In this document: positions 57,170 through 64,000 of the stretch, one piece after another
Numbering within the stretch: the stretch's first letter is position 1
Layout of the letters: every line of letters begins with the position of its first letter
Assembly: GCA_963696025.1 (NCBI GenBank)
Contig: CAVOII010000006.1
Location: 186,001 to 250,000, forward strand
Length of the DNA stretch: 64,000 nt
DNA from: JABCYV01 sp963696025
GTDB lineage: Bacteria > Acidobacteriota > Terriglobia > Terriglobales > Acidobacteriaceae
Reading direction: 5' to 3'
Notes under the pieces: model-generated
What the model was told of the DNA's origin: nothing
Databases searched by the model: none
What the model saw: the letters and a program-made list of their open reading frames with translations, nothing else
Program-made: the position numbers and the translations under genes

Positions 57170-58927
57170 TCACTGTTTCGAATTGATAGCCCCCTCAGGT
57201 CGGGTTTGGAGCACTTCGACAAGCGGCTTGCCAACGGAGCCGGACGGATAGGTGATGCCTAGGATCGCGGAAAGAGTTGGAGCAACGTCCACTGTTTCTA
57301 TTTCACGGAAGACTCGCTGATTCATCATCCCAGTACCGACGAAGATGACGGGGACGAACTTGTCGTAGCGCCAGAGCGAGCCGTGATTAGAGGCTACCAC
57401 TAGTCCGTCAAAGTCATTGATGAACCAGCCCGGCCTAAACACAATGTAGATGTCGCCCGATCGCTGCGAATTGTAGTTGCGAAGGACTGCTTGATTCCAA
57501 GGCGTGTCCGGCAAGGAGCCTTCGGCGAGAGCACGGCTCGGAAATGCCAGCCAAATGCCCTCAAGCTTCTCCAATTCAACCGCTACGGCACGCTCCACTT
57601 CCGCCTGATTCAGTCCCAGTTCGCGCAGTACATCGTGATTGAGATAAACGTAAGGCGGAAAGAAAGCCTGAATCAATTCCTTATTGATGCCAAACTTCCT
57701 CTTCACGGCGTCGATTGCGGGCTGCTTATCAAGGGTCTTCGGGTCTAGGGTATCTGGCTTGAAGTAGCCTGCGTCGATGCCGAATTCGTTCAGGTAACCC
57801 GGCACTTCCGCTGCGCCGTGATCGGCAGACAATACGATCACCGTATCGCCAAGCCCAACTCTTTCATCGACGAATTTGAATAGCTCCGCGAGCGTGTGAT
57901 CCAGCCGCAACAAATTATCTTCGCTTTCTAAGCTGGATGGACCGAATAAATGCCCCACGTAATCGGTCGAAGAGAAACTAATGGACAGGTAATCGGTGTT
58001 CCCGCCTTGTCCCAATTTCTCGCCATCGATCAAGGCTTCTGCAAACGACAGCGTGAGATCATCGCCCACCGGGCTGAGGGTGAGCAGAGTCGTGAAATAC
58101 TTGTCATCGGATGGTCCGAAAGGATGCGGGAAGGCACGCCCGTAGCCCGCAAAGCTCGTTTCGTACGGCATGTCATCGCGGTCGCCGAACCGATATGTGG
58201 ATTGATTGTGCAGCAGTTCCCATGACTTCCCGCCGTAGCTAAACGCGATCCTCTTGGCATTCCAATCCTTCGTCCACGTTGGATAGTCCTTGTAGTAGTA
58301 GGTGGTGGTAACGAACTCCCCGGTAGCCTTAGAAAACCAGAAAGCTTTTCCTGCATGACCAGCCATCGAGATCGCACCGCGATCTTTGACGGAGACCCCG
58401 AAGACTTTCGATTTGCCAGCGTTGGATAGCGCCAATTCATCGCCAAAGGTGGTAACGAGAATCGATGCTGGTGAGCGCCCCTCGGTCGTGGCTAATCGCT
58501 GCGTAGGATCAACTTCGGATTCCTTGTTGACGCCCGCGCCCTTGGTGAGCAGGAGGTATCGTGAATCTTGAACGTTATACGTGAGCGTCCCCGTTGTGCG
58601 ATCCAACCAGACATTGGCGACCATGCCATGCGTTGCTGGGTCTGCTCCTGTAGCGAGTGTGGTGTGTCCGACGATTGTCTCGGTATTAGCGTGGCGGTGG
58701 AAGGCAGCCTCATACACCACGCCTCGCTCGTAGAGGTACCGGAAACCACCTTCCCCGAACTCGGAGTAGTAGCGATGGGGTAGATCGCCACGGAGTCCAT
58801 CCACGGTGATTTGCAACACGAGGCGAGGTTTCTTTTTCTCCTGCGCGGGTGAGGACAGCACACTGCAAAGAATCAGTGCAACCGTAATGAGGAGCGAGAC
58901 AAATTGCAGTGTGACCCATTTCTTCAT
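57170..58927 (-). CDS. PafA-like alkaline phosphatase / phosphodiesterase superfamily protein
   Basis: 585 aa exported enzyme. ATG 58,927 has GGAG 6 bases upstream; leader WVTLQFVSLLITVALILCSV with cleavage near SSPAQ. Metal and catalytic motifs are LQITVDGLRGD (Asp), HRHANTETIVGHTTLATG (nucleophile Thr), FSSTDYVGHLFGPSS, VIVLSADHGAAEVP and ASNHGSLWRYDKFVPVIFVG. This is the PafA-type monoesterase layout with Thr instead of Ser. Likely periplasmic phosphate scavenging. It shares an upstream block with the sulfatase gene. Confidence 0.92.
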   Translation of the reverse strand: MKKWVTLQFVSLLITVALILCSVLSSPAQEKKKPRLVLQITVDGLRGDLPHRYYSEFGEGGFRYLYERGVVYEAAFHRHANTETIVGHTTLATGADPATHGMVANVWLDRTTGTLTYNVQDSRYLLLTKGAGVNKESEVDPTQRLATTEGRSPASILVTTFGDELALSNAGKSKVFGVSVKDRGAISMAGHAGKAFWFSKATGEFVTTTYYYKDYPTWTKDWNAKRIAFSYGGKSWELLHNQSTYRFGDRDDMPYETSFAGYGRAFPHPFGPSDDKYFTTLLTLSPVGDDLTLSFAEALIDGEKLGQGGNTDYLSISFSSTDYVGHLFGPSSLESEDNLLRLDHTLAELFKFVDERVGLGDTVIVLSADHGAAEVPGYLNEFGIDAGYFKPDTLDPKTLDKQPAIDAVKRKFGINKELIQAFFPPYVYLNHDVLRELGLNQAEVERAVAVELEKLEGIWLAFPSRALAEGSLPDTPWNQAVLRNYNSQRSGDIYIVFRPGWFINDFDGLVVASNHGSLWRYDKFVPVIFVGTGMMNQRVFREIETVDVAPTLSAILGITYPSGSVGKPLVEVLQTRPEGAINSKQ

Positions 58928-58987
58928 CGCTGGCTCCAGTCGTTCTTCATGCTGATCGAGACACACTCGTGGTCAACACGCGAGCGT

Positions 58988-59078
58988 ACAAGCACTGTAC
59001 TGTTCCGAAAACTGGCAAAACTCCGAGTCGCACGAGAATCGTCTAAGCCTCTTGGAATTGCCGAGTGGCGCTAGGATA
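58988..59078. repeat. upstream repeat block, copy B
   Basis: Core 59,036-59,078 (GAATCGTCTAAGCCTCTTGG...CGCTAGGATA) equals copy A at 40 of 43 positions. It begins about 60 bases upstream of the phosphatase start, on the same side as copy A relative to the sulfatase. Confidence 0.75.
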
Positions 59079-59099
59079 AAGCCTATTCTCAGCGTAGGA

Positions 59100-59192
59100 T
59101 CAGCAACCGCCGCAGTTCTTCCCGCGCATGGCTTCCCGACCATCCCAAAAAATGAGCGGCAGAATCGCTAAAGCCGCAATCGGGTCTGCCCA
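59100..59192 (-). pseudogene. C-terminal remnant of a cation-efflux-type transporter
   Basis: Reverse frame WADPIAALAILPLIFWDGRE then AMRGKNCGGC and stop at 59,100. The WADPxAALAxxPxIxxEGxEA pattern is the last helix of small cation diffusion facilitator-like proteins. Nothing upstream continues the protein, so only the tail is left. Confidence 0.5.
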
Positions 59193-59249
59193 TATTGACC
59201 GCTGCCGGAATCTAAAAGACTGAGACACAACGAGAATCACTACGCCCAA

Positions 59250-59831
59250 CTATTGCTTAAGATCTACCGGAGGTCCGCTGACCCGTTTTCCCGTGAGATC
59301 GACGGTTACCTCTACACGGTCAGCAATTTTGATGAACGGAATGCCGCTGTTCATGCCATATTGCTTGCGGTCAAACGCCATCGTCCCTTTGACGGTGCCG
59401 ACGCCTTTCCTGTCGGTGGGAACCGTAAACGTCAGCGTCTCCTTCTTGGTGACTCCGCGTATCGTGAAGTCGCCGTCAAACGCAACGGTGTTGGGACTGG
59501 TCTGTTCAACCTTTGTTGAGTGAAAGGTGATCAACGGATTATGCTCGACATCGAAGAAAGCTTTGCCTTTCAGCTTGCCGTTCTTCATGCCGCTCCCCGT
59601 ATCCACGGAGGCAGCATAAATCTTGATGTCCAAAACGCCTGTCGAAAGCTCAGGGGATGTGAAGGTTAGAGTGGCATCCCACTTGTCGAACTTGCCGACG
59701 ATAGCGACGGATGACTCGACGTCAAACTTCATGCTGCTTTCTGCGTGTGTTATCTCGAAAACAGGAGCCTCCGTGGGGGTGGGAGAGAAGAACACGGCGG
59801 ACGTAAATAGGAGTAGAGTGGTTAATCTCAT
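59250..59831 (-). CDS. YceI-family periplasmic protein
   Basis: 193 aa from ATG 59,831, which starts a signal peptide (RLTTLLLFTSAVFFSPTPTEA). The lipocalin-like YceI domain shows FEITHAESSMKFDVESSVAI, FDKWDATLTFTSPELSTGVL, GKAFFDVEHNPLITFHSTKV and FTIRGVTKKETLTFTV. It ends VEVTVDLTGKRVSG. The family binds isoprenoid-like lipids in the periplasm; here the ligand is unknown. Confidence 0.9.
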   Translation of the reverse strand: MRLTTLLLFTSAVFFSPTPTEAPVFEITHAESSMKFDVESSVAIVGKFDKWDATLTFTSPELSTGVLDIKIYAASVDTGSGMKNGKLKGKAFFDVEHNPLITFHSTKVEQTSPNTVAFDGDFTIRGVTKKETLTFTVPTDRKGVGTVKGTMAFDRKQYGMNSGIPFIKIADRVEVTVDLTGKRVSGPPVDLKQ

Positions 59832-60049
59832 GCGCGGAAGTCTGTATCTTACCTCTTTGTTTGTCAAGACAGGAGCTGTCTTCTTCCTCCTCATGTCCAA
59901 GATCGCTTTTGCCGGCCATGTCCACCTAGGTGTTTCGATCGTTCCATCCAACTACGAGGAGTTGCTTTGGTGGCAAGAAGCAGGGCCAACGGCATTTGCC
60001 CCCTTTCCCCGAGACAACAGAAGACTTTGGCGATGCCAAGAACGCTTGG

Positions 60050-60238
60050 ATGGTCAATTCTCGCGTGCGAGACCTCGACGCGATGGCGGTTCAACCGCTG
60101 TCCCAACGCTACACGCGGGTCTCTCGGAACACTTATCGCTACGAAAGCAACACTGGATTCTCGGCTGAGATCGCGGTCGATGATCTCGGTTTGCTGACTG
60201 CCTATCCCGGTGGCTGGGAACGCATCGGCTCGCTGTAG
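60050..60238 (+). pseudogene. C-terminal remnant of a putative glycolipid-binding protein
   Basis: Frame from ATG 60,050 reads SQRYTRVSRNTYRYESNTGF, then SAEIAVDDLGLLTAYPGGWE and stops. This is the conserved tail of the putative glycolipid-binding family (RYTRL...YRYES..FSAEL.VD..GLV..YPGLW.R). The N-terminal two thirds are missing. Confidence 0.55.
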
Positions 60239-60264
60239 AACCCAACCCCGCGAATTAGAGTTCT

Positions 60265-60564
60265 TTACTTCGCATACCAGTCCGAGTGCGGCGACCATCG
60301 GCTGCACGAAAGGCATTGCGTTTCAATCCACTGGTGCAAGCACGCTGGACAGACGCCTCCAGTATCGAACGTGTTCCATTCGTGTCCGCAGGAGCAGAAC
60401 CATTTGTCCTCTTTCCGGGGCGTCCAGCCGCAGAGTGGGCAACGGATGTGTGAGCCGGACGGCTCGCGGCTCTTTTCTTCATCAAGTTCGCGATCTAGGA
60501 CAGTGGACAACATCGGCTCTTCGGCAGCCGGATCAAAGCGATCTTCAAGTCGGTCGGATGGCAT
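60265..60564 (-). CDS. zinc-ribbon protein, 99 aa
   Basis: ATG 60,564 lies inside the last codons of the upstream reductase gene (19-base overlap), so the two are coupled. C-terminal half is Cys-rich: HIRCPLCGWTPRKEDKWFCS, CGHEWNTFDTGGVCPACLHQ and WIETQCLSCSRWSPHSDWY, four CxxC or CxC pairs for two zinc ribbons. N-terminal third is acidic. Seen as a small conserved hypothetical in soil bacteria; function unknown. Confidence 0.7.
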   Translation of the reverse strand: MPSDRLEDRFDPAAEEPMLSTVLDRELDEEKSREPSGSHIRCPLCGWTPRKEDKWFCSCGHEWNTFDTGGVCPACLHQWIETQCLSCSRWSPHSDWYAK

Positions 60565-61093
60565 AGTGCAGCCCGACCACCCCATCGGGGAACCTCTTGG
60601 TCGCTAGCAGTTTCAGACGGAGGTCTCGATGGTGTGGCGCGACCAGCGGAATACCCTCTCCGATCATCTTCGGGATTATATGGATGATGAATTCGTCCAC
60701 TTGCCCGGAATCAAGGAAGGAGGCAACAAGCTCACCGCCGCCCACCAGCCAAATGTGCTTGCCCTTTTCGGAACGCAATCGTTCGGCGAAAACAGGCACG
60801 TCTTCGCTAACGATGCTCACCTTGGGGCTTGCGGCTTTCGACAGCGTGCGCGAGAACACGTAATTCTTTTTCCCTGCGTATGCGTCCGCCTTTCCAAACT
60901 TGACCGCGAGGTCGTAGGTCTTGCGCCCTAAAACGCAAGTGTCAATGGAGCGGTAAAACTCAGCCATGCCATAGTTCCCCTTCGGGCGCGGACGATCGAG
61001 CCACGAGAAGTCGCCATCTGGTCGTGCGATGAAGCAATCAGCACTGACCGTCATGTAGACGATGAACTTCCGCTTACGATTGGAACTCGGCAT
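60545..61093 (-). CDS. dihydrofolate-reductase-like / RibD C-terminal domain protein
   Basis: 182 aa. Family marks: KFIVYMTVSADCFIARPDGD, FSWLDRPRPKGNYGMAEFYR, SIDTCVLGRKTYDLAVKFG, GKHIWLVGGGELVASFLDSG and VDEFIIHIIPKMIGEGIPLV. A stand-alone member of the RibD-C/DHFR-like group, NADPH-dependent by family, substrate unknown. Its stop overlaps the zinc-ribbon gene. Confidence 0.9.
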   Translation of the reverse strand: MPSSNRKRKFIVYMTVSADCFIARPDGDFSWLDRPRPKGNYGMAEFYRSIDTCVLGRKTYDLAVKFGKADAYAGKKNYVFSRTLSKAASPKVSIVSEDVPVFAERLRSEKGKHIWLVGGGELVASFLDSGQVDEFIIHIIPKMIGEGIPLVAPHHRDLRLKLLATKRFPDGVVGLHYAIRPT

Positions 61094-61182
61094 GCCGAGA
61101 ATGGTAGCACTTCAATTACCTTCGCAGGCTCGCCTTAGGACTGGAACAGCCCATCCTGAATTTGAGCAGGCTCGACGGGCTT

Positions 61183-61326
61183 CTAGCAATCTTCGCCGTC
61201 ATTCGCGACACGGTTGATCCGCATGCTCACCGGATAGCACCGCATCAGCGCAGCATCGTAGGGCTTCAGCAGTTCCATGTCTGGATCAAGAATTACGGGC
61301 ATTCGGTCGTGGACGGCTGAGGTCAT
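61183..61326 (-). pseudogene. C-terminal remnant of an SRAP (YedK/HMCES-type) gene
   Basis: Reverse frame MTSAVHDRMPVILDPDMELL, then KPYDAALMRCYPVSMRINRV and ANDGEDC stop. This is the SOS-response-associated peptidase tail, including the catalytic His of the HDRMPVIL motif. The N-terminal part with the catalytic Cys is absent, and a stop lies a few codons upstream, so it is a fragment. Confidence 0.65.
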
Positions 61327-61496
61327 CTGCGGGATTTCAACTCAGAATTCGCATTCTATTGACAGGAATGTGCTTTAATTGGGAGCTAAGCTACGACCTT
61401 TGGCTCGATCCGGGCATGACCGACCCGCAGGTCATCTCTACATTACCGAGGAATCACAGAAATTAAAACAGGTCTTAAGTGGAGGAGAAAGCGATA

Positions 61497-61697
61497 ATGG
61501 CTTGTAGGTCGTGTGGATCGGAGAACCAGACAGAGTTTGTTTCCGAGATTCTTATTCATTTCTCCGGGTTAGAAAATCTGAACAAGCCCGGCGTTTTGGT
61601 ATTCCCTAAGGTGTTGGTCTGCTTAGATTGCGGTGTCTCGCAGTTTTCCCTTCCAGAAGGCGAGTTGGGTCTGCTAAGGGATAACATTGCGGCATAG
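61497..61697 (+). CDS. small zinc-ribbon protein, 66 aa
   Basis: ATG 61,497 has GGAGGAG 9 bases upstream. Sequence MACRSCGSENQTEFVSEILI, then FPKVLVCLDCGVSQFSLPEG: two CxxC pairs flanking a strand region, a zinc ribbon. This short type (scxxCGSxNQxxFxxEIxIHFPGL...PxVLVCLxCGFTEF) is common and uncharacterised in soil bacteria. Confidence 0.8.
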   Translation: MACRSCGSENQTEFVSEILIHFSGLENLNKPGVLVFPKVLVCLDCGVSQFSLPEGELGLLRDNIAA

Positions 61698-61770
61698 GTC
61701 TCCGTAAGAACGAACTCTGCACATCTAGTCTCTCGCTCCGCAATGGCAATCAGGGGGGAATCGGTATTGC

Positions 61771-62211
61771 TCAGCGGTGACTGGAGAATTTATAGATAAG
61801 ACCGGGGATCGTTCCGCCGGACCATGCAACCGTACCCGCGACGGTCATGCCGTGGCGTTCGTAGAATCGGCGTGCGACCGCGTTGTCTCTGCGCACGCTA
61901 AGGTAAAGGTCGCCGCCGCTAGGCTGGGCTATTTCCTCGACGAACTGATTGAATACTCGACCTCCAGCCCCACTAAACTGTCTGCCGTTCACGATCTGGT
62001 GCAACATGATAGCTTCGGCTGGGATGTCGAAGTTTCCTACGCGAGTGCGTTTCTTGTATTGCTGGAATGTGATCGCGACGCCATCTTGGTAAATGCACTG
62101 TGACGCCTCGATGCGCTTCTTCAGCTTGTCCTGCCGGACGTGTTTGAGTTCCTCGTGCGCTTGCATGAATTTGTAAATTTCCTTGAGGTCGTCTAGTGTT
62201 GCGTATCGCAT
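61771..62211 (-). CDS. GNAT-family acetyltransferase, third gene of the right-edge operon
   Basis: 146 aa from ATG 62,211, one base after the upstream stop. Motifs: MRYATLDDLKEIYKFMQAHE, then VAITFQQYKKRTRVGNFDIP, EAIMLHQIVNGRQFSGAGGR, DLYLSVRRDNAVARRFYERH, GMTVAGTVAWSGGTIPGLIY. The A motif is atypical: Gly-rich loop GAGGRVFNQF in place of QxxGxG. Tight coupling with the hydroxylase-like and methylase-like genes suggests a joint pathway. Confidence 0.8.
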   Translation of the reverse strand: MRYATLDDLKEIYKFMQAHEELKHVRQDKLKKRIEASQCIYQDGVAITFQQYKKRTRVGNFDIPAEAIMLHQIVNGRQFSGAGGRVFNQFVEEIAQPSGGDLYLSVRRDNAVARRFYERHGMTVAGTVAWSGGTIPGLIYKFSSHR

Positions 62212-62212
62212 A

Positions 62213-63316
62213 TCAGATTTCCCGCACAAGCGCCCTTAGTGCTGGGCAAGACTCCACGTCCGTGACCAAGTGAATACGTTCTGAGTTTCCGCCGTTGATC
62301 GCCCGGTGAGGCTTTCTGATGTCGAGGTACCAATACTCGTCTCTCGCCATGCTGGTCTCGCTCTTCTCGCCGCGAGTGTCCCAAGAGGTGAACACCACGT
62401 CAGGGTTAGTGACGATAGGAATGTGAATTCGCATCAGCTTACCGTCGTCTGTCCCTATCTGCGAGTCCGTCTGATCGGTATGCCTTTGTAGTTCACCGCC
62501 TCCGGGTGCGAGGCGCATCAGCCGGACACGGTGCTTCTCTCCGGGGATGTTCTGGACAAGTTTTTCGGTTTCAGGGAGCTTGGCTCTGAGCGGGGTGTCA
62601 TGCAAAGTCCACGACAACTTTTCCGTGTTGGCTCGCTTCCATGATTGCGACATCGCTTCTGGCTTTGCGATGAAAGACTCATCGCCGTAACCTCGCAGGG
62701 CAATCGCCGACCACGCCTCTCCCTTGTTATATTTCGAATGGTGGTCGGTGAACTGATCTAAAGCACTGATCTCCTTTGCTGCGGCAGAAATGTCCACTGT
62801 GTGATAGAGCATGCGCACCTGAGTGAGTAGGTCAATAGCGTCTGTCTTAGCTAAGAACTCAGGATCAAAGTTGGTGTAGACCCCGATGACCTCAGAACTG
62901 GAGCGTATTTTCGAGAACCTGTACGTCAGCCCGAGGGCTTTGGCGAGCGCCATGTGCTCTGGCTTTTCTTCCCACAGTTCGTAAACGGCGGGCGATCCCA
63001 CTTGCTCGTCGAGGAACTGAGCGCACGACACAATGTTGTCGGTCGCAACTCGTTTGACATACTTGAAATCGCGGTGAGCCAAGCGAATGTTGTCGGCAAA
63101 ATCTTTGATAGGCGTCCGTTTGTTGACTATGGTGCGTACCGCGACGATAGAGTGGGGCGTCTCGATGATCTCGTTGTCAGCCAGCATGGCGGCTACTGAC
63201 TGCTTACCCAGCCCAGCCATGCTGCCATGCGTGATGGACTGGTCAAAGCTGGCGAACCGTTTTGCGATCCGCTTAACCTCGTTGACATCCTGACCGCGTA
63301 ACCATTCTTTCGACAT
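62213..63316 (-). CDS. two-part protein with C-terminal Asp/Asn beta-hydroxylase-type domain
   Basis: 367 aa from ATG 63,316, which overlaps the methylase stop (TAATG). The C-terminal part (about 225-367) has LMRLAPGGGELQRHTDQTDS (HxD), GKLMRIHIPIVTNPDVVFTS, DEYWYLDIRKPHRAINGGNS (distal His) and SERIHLVTDVES (Arg for 2-oxoglutarate). These are the iron- and 2OG-binding residues of aspartyl/asparaginyl hydroxylase-like oxygenases. The N-terminal part (about 1-190, MAGLGKQSVAAMLADNEIIE, VRTIVNKRTPIKDFADNIRL) is not a family I recognise; a degenerate acyltransferase-like fold is conceivable. Open frame upstream to 63,571 is antisense noise. Confidence 0.72.
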   Translation of the reverse strand: MSKEWLRGQDVNEVKRIAKRFASFDQSITHGSMAGLGKQSVAAMLADNEIIETPHSIVAVRTIVNKRTPIKDFADNIRLAHRDFKYVKRVATDNIVSCAQFLDEQVGSPAVYELWEEKPEHMALAKALGLTYRFSKIRSSSEVIGVYTNFDPEFLAKTDAIDLLTQVRMLYHTVDISAAAKEISALDQFTDHHSKYNKGEAWSAIALRGYGDESFIAKPEAMSQSWKRANTEKLSWTLHDTPLRAKLPETEKLVQNIPGEKHRVRLMRLAPGGGELQRHTDQTDSQIGTDDGKLMRIHIPIVTNPDVVFTSWDTRGEKSETSMARDEYWYLDIRKPHRAINGGNSERIHLVTDVESCPALRALVREI

Positions 63317-64000
63317 TACTTCTTCCTGAAAACGAAGATCGGCTCGGCTTTGAAGGGACTCCTCCCGATATGCTTCAGCCCAACCATTTTGCTCAGTTGA
63401 AGGTGCAGCGTTTCGATCAGACGCCAGCCGTTGTCTTCGGCGAATCTGACAAAGACCTTCGCTAGATTTGGAAATGCCGCTACGCTGGCGATGTTGATGG
63501 CGAGGATACCGCTTTTCTTCAGACCGTGAGCGCAGTTGCGGAGAGTCGCTCCGACGAAGCCGTGAAGCCATTCGTGCTGTGTCGGGAACTTCTTGTGGCT
63601 CTGAGTCGGCTCATCGCTGTATTTCTCCCAGCCTGCGTATGGCGGTGACGAGAAGCACAACGCGAGTGAGTTTCGCTCCGGCACGAGGTCCTCGCTGCCC
63701 ATCTGATGAAGGTCGACCTCCAAAGTGCGCCGTCCCAAGCTCTGAGCCATCGGCACCAGTTCCTGTGCCATCTCCCGCAGCCCGTCCATTCCGTAGGTTG
63801 AGGGATCGGTGCCGACGTAACGCTCTACTCGGTCGCATGCGAGGGCACCGAGCAGCCGACCGCCGAAGCCTGCGGACATGTCCCAGACGACACCTCCGTC
63901 TTCAGGAAGGTATCGGTGATAGATAGCGGCGGCTGCGGTCGGTCGGAAATTCGAAACGGATTGCGTGCTGGAAAAGTACGGAGGATTTTTCGTAGCCCGC
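63316..64000 (-). CDS. DNA-methylase-like SAM-dependent methyltransferase (5' end outside window)
   Basis: Frame is open to the window edge, so the N-terminus is missing. From the edge: NPPYFSSTQSVSNFRPTAAA, VVWDMSAGFGGRLLGALACD (SAM site), RYVGTDPSTYGMDGL, LCFSSPPYAGWEKYSDEPTQ (catalytic PPY), SGILAINIASVAAFPNLAKV and FKAEPIFVFRKK at the end. This is the amino-methyltransferase pattern of DNA methylases, with PPY after the SAM site. The nucleobase or other target is unknown. First known gene of the coupled operon continuing left to 61,771. Confidence 0.75.
   Translation of the reverse strand, partial: RATKNPPYFSSTQSVSNFRPTAAAAIYHRYLPEDGGVVWDMSAGFGGRLLGALACDRVERYVGTDPSTYGMDGLREMAQELVPMAQSLGRRTLEVDLHQMGSEDLVPERNSLALCFSSPPYAGWEKYSDEPTQSHKKFPTQHEWLHGFVGATLRNCAHGLKKSGILAINIASVAAFPNLAKVFVRFAEDNGWRLIETLHLQLSKMVGLKHIGRSPFKAEPIFVFRKK

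Noticed and set aside
62213..63571. 452-residue version of the hydroxylase-like protein
   Set aside because: The first 85 residues are antisense-type, Arg/Ser-rich and overlap the conserved methylase C-terminus; ATG at 63,316 with TAATG coupling is preferred.

Overview
The window looks like a chromosomal segment of an Acidobacteriota bacterium, probably a soil member of the Terriglobia. This is inferred from two tandem VWFA-related proteins of the type typical of this phylum, the gene repertoire, and many dispersed palindromic intergenic repeats (TGTCATCCCGAGCGAAGTCGAGGGA-like and GTGCCCCAxxC...GAAAGTGGG-like) of a kind common in these genomes. No 16S gene is present to fix the taxonomy.

Positions 1-33,000 are mostly housekeeping. 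They hold DAHP synthase, two large membrane-bound spermidine-synthase-like fusion proteins on either side of endonuclease IV, leucyl-tRNA synthetase, two CheY-like receivers around a frameshifted PstS gene, a Pro/Gly-repeat membrane protein, GMP synthase, a secreted phosphoesterase, a VapBC module, a LacD-type aldolase, RNase PH, a DUF1015-amidase-GerMN cluster, two overlapping VWFA genes, and a cysteine synthase / cystathionine synthase pair.

Positions 33,000-45,900 are bracketed by two inverted copies of one insertion sequence. The copy at 44,509-45,851 is 1,343 bp and looks intact. The copy at 33,011-34,173 has lost exactly 180 bp between 11-bp direct repeats, which removes the first catalytic Asp of the transposase. 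Both copies sit inside the same palindromic repeat. Between them lie ordinary genes (methyltransferase, cutA, an FtsB-like gene, thiG, a desaturase-family gene, an alpha/beta hydrolase, a HigBA-like module, an acyl-CoA synthetase).

A peroxiredoxin gene at 45,993-46,553 has an in-frame TGA exactly where the peroxidatic cysteine belongs, followed by a good bacterial SECIS-like hairpin. It reads as a selenoprotein. Next comes an initiator tRNA-Met at 46,591-46,667, and from there to the right edge the content changes to accessory DNA. This part contains small zinc-ribbon and unknown genes, a serine recombinase, a restriction-nuclease-like coiled-coil protein, metabolic cargo (DUF1254, sulfatase, PafA-like phosphatase, YceI, nitroreductase, RibD-like reductase), and several gene stubs (DUF2779, cation efflux, glycolipid-binding, SRAP). 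It looks like an integrated island next to the tRNA. The island ends in a tightly coupled operon that runs off the window: a DNA-methylase-like protein, a protein with an Asp/Asn-hydroxylase-type 2-oxoglutarate domain, and a GNAT acetyltransferase. This is a candidate for an undescribed modification system.
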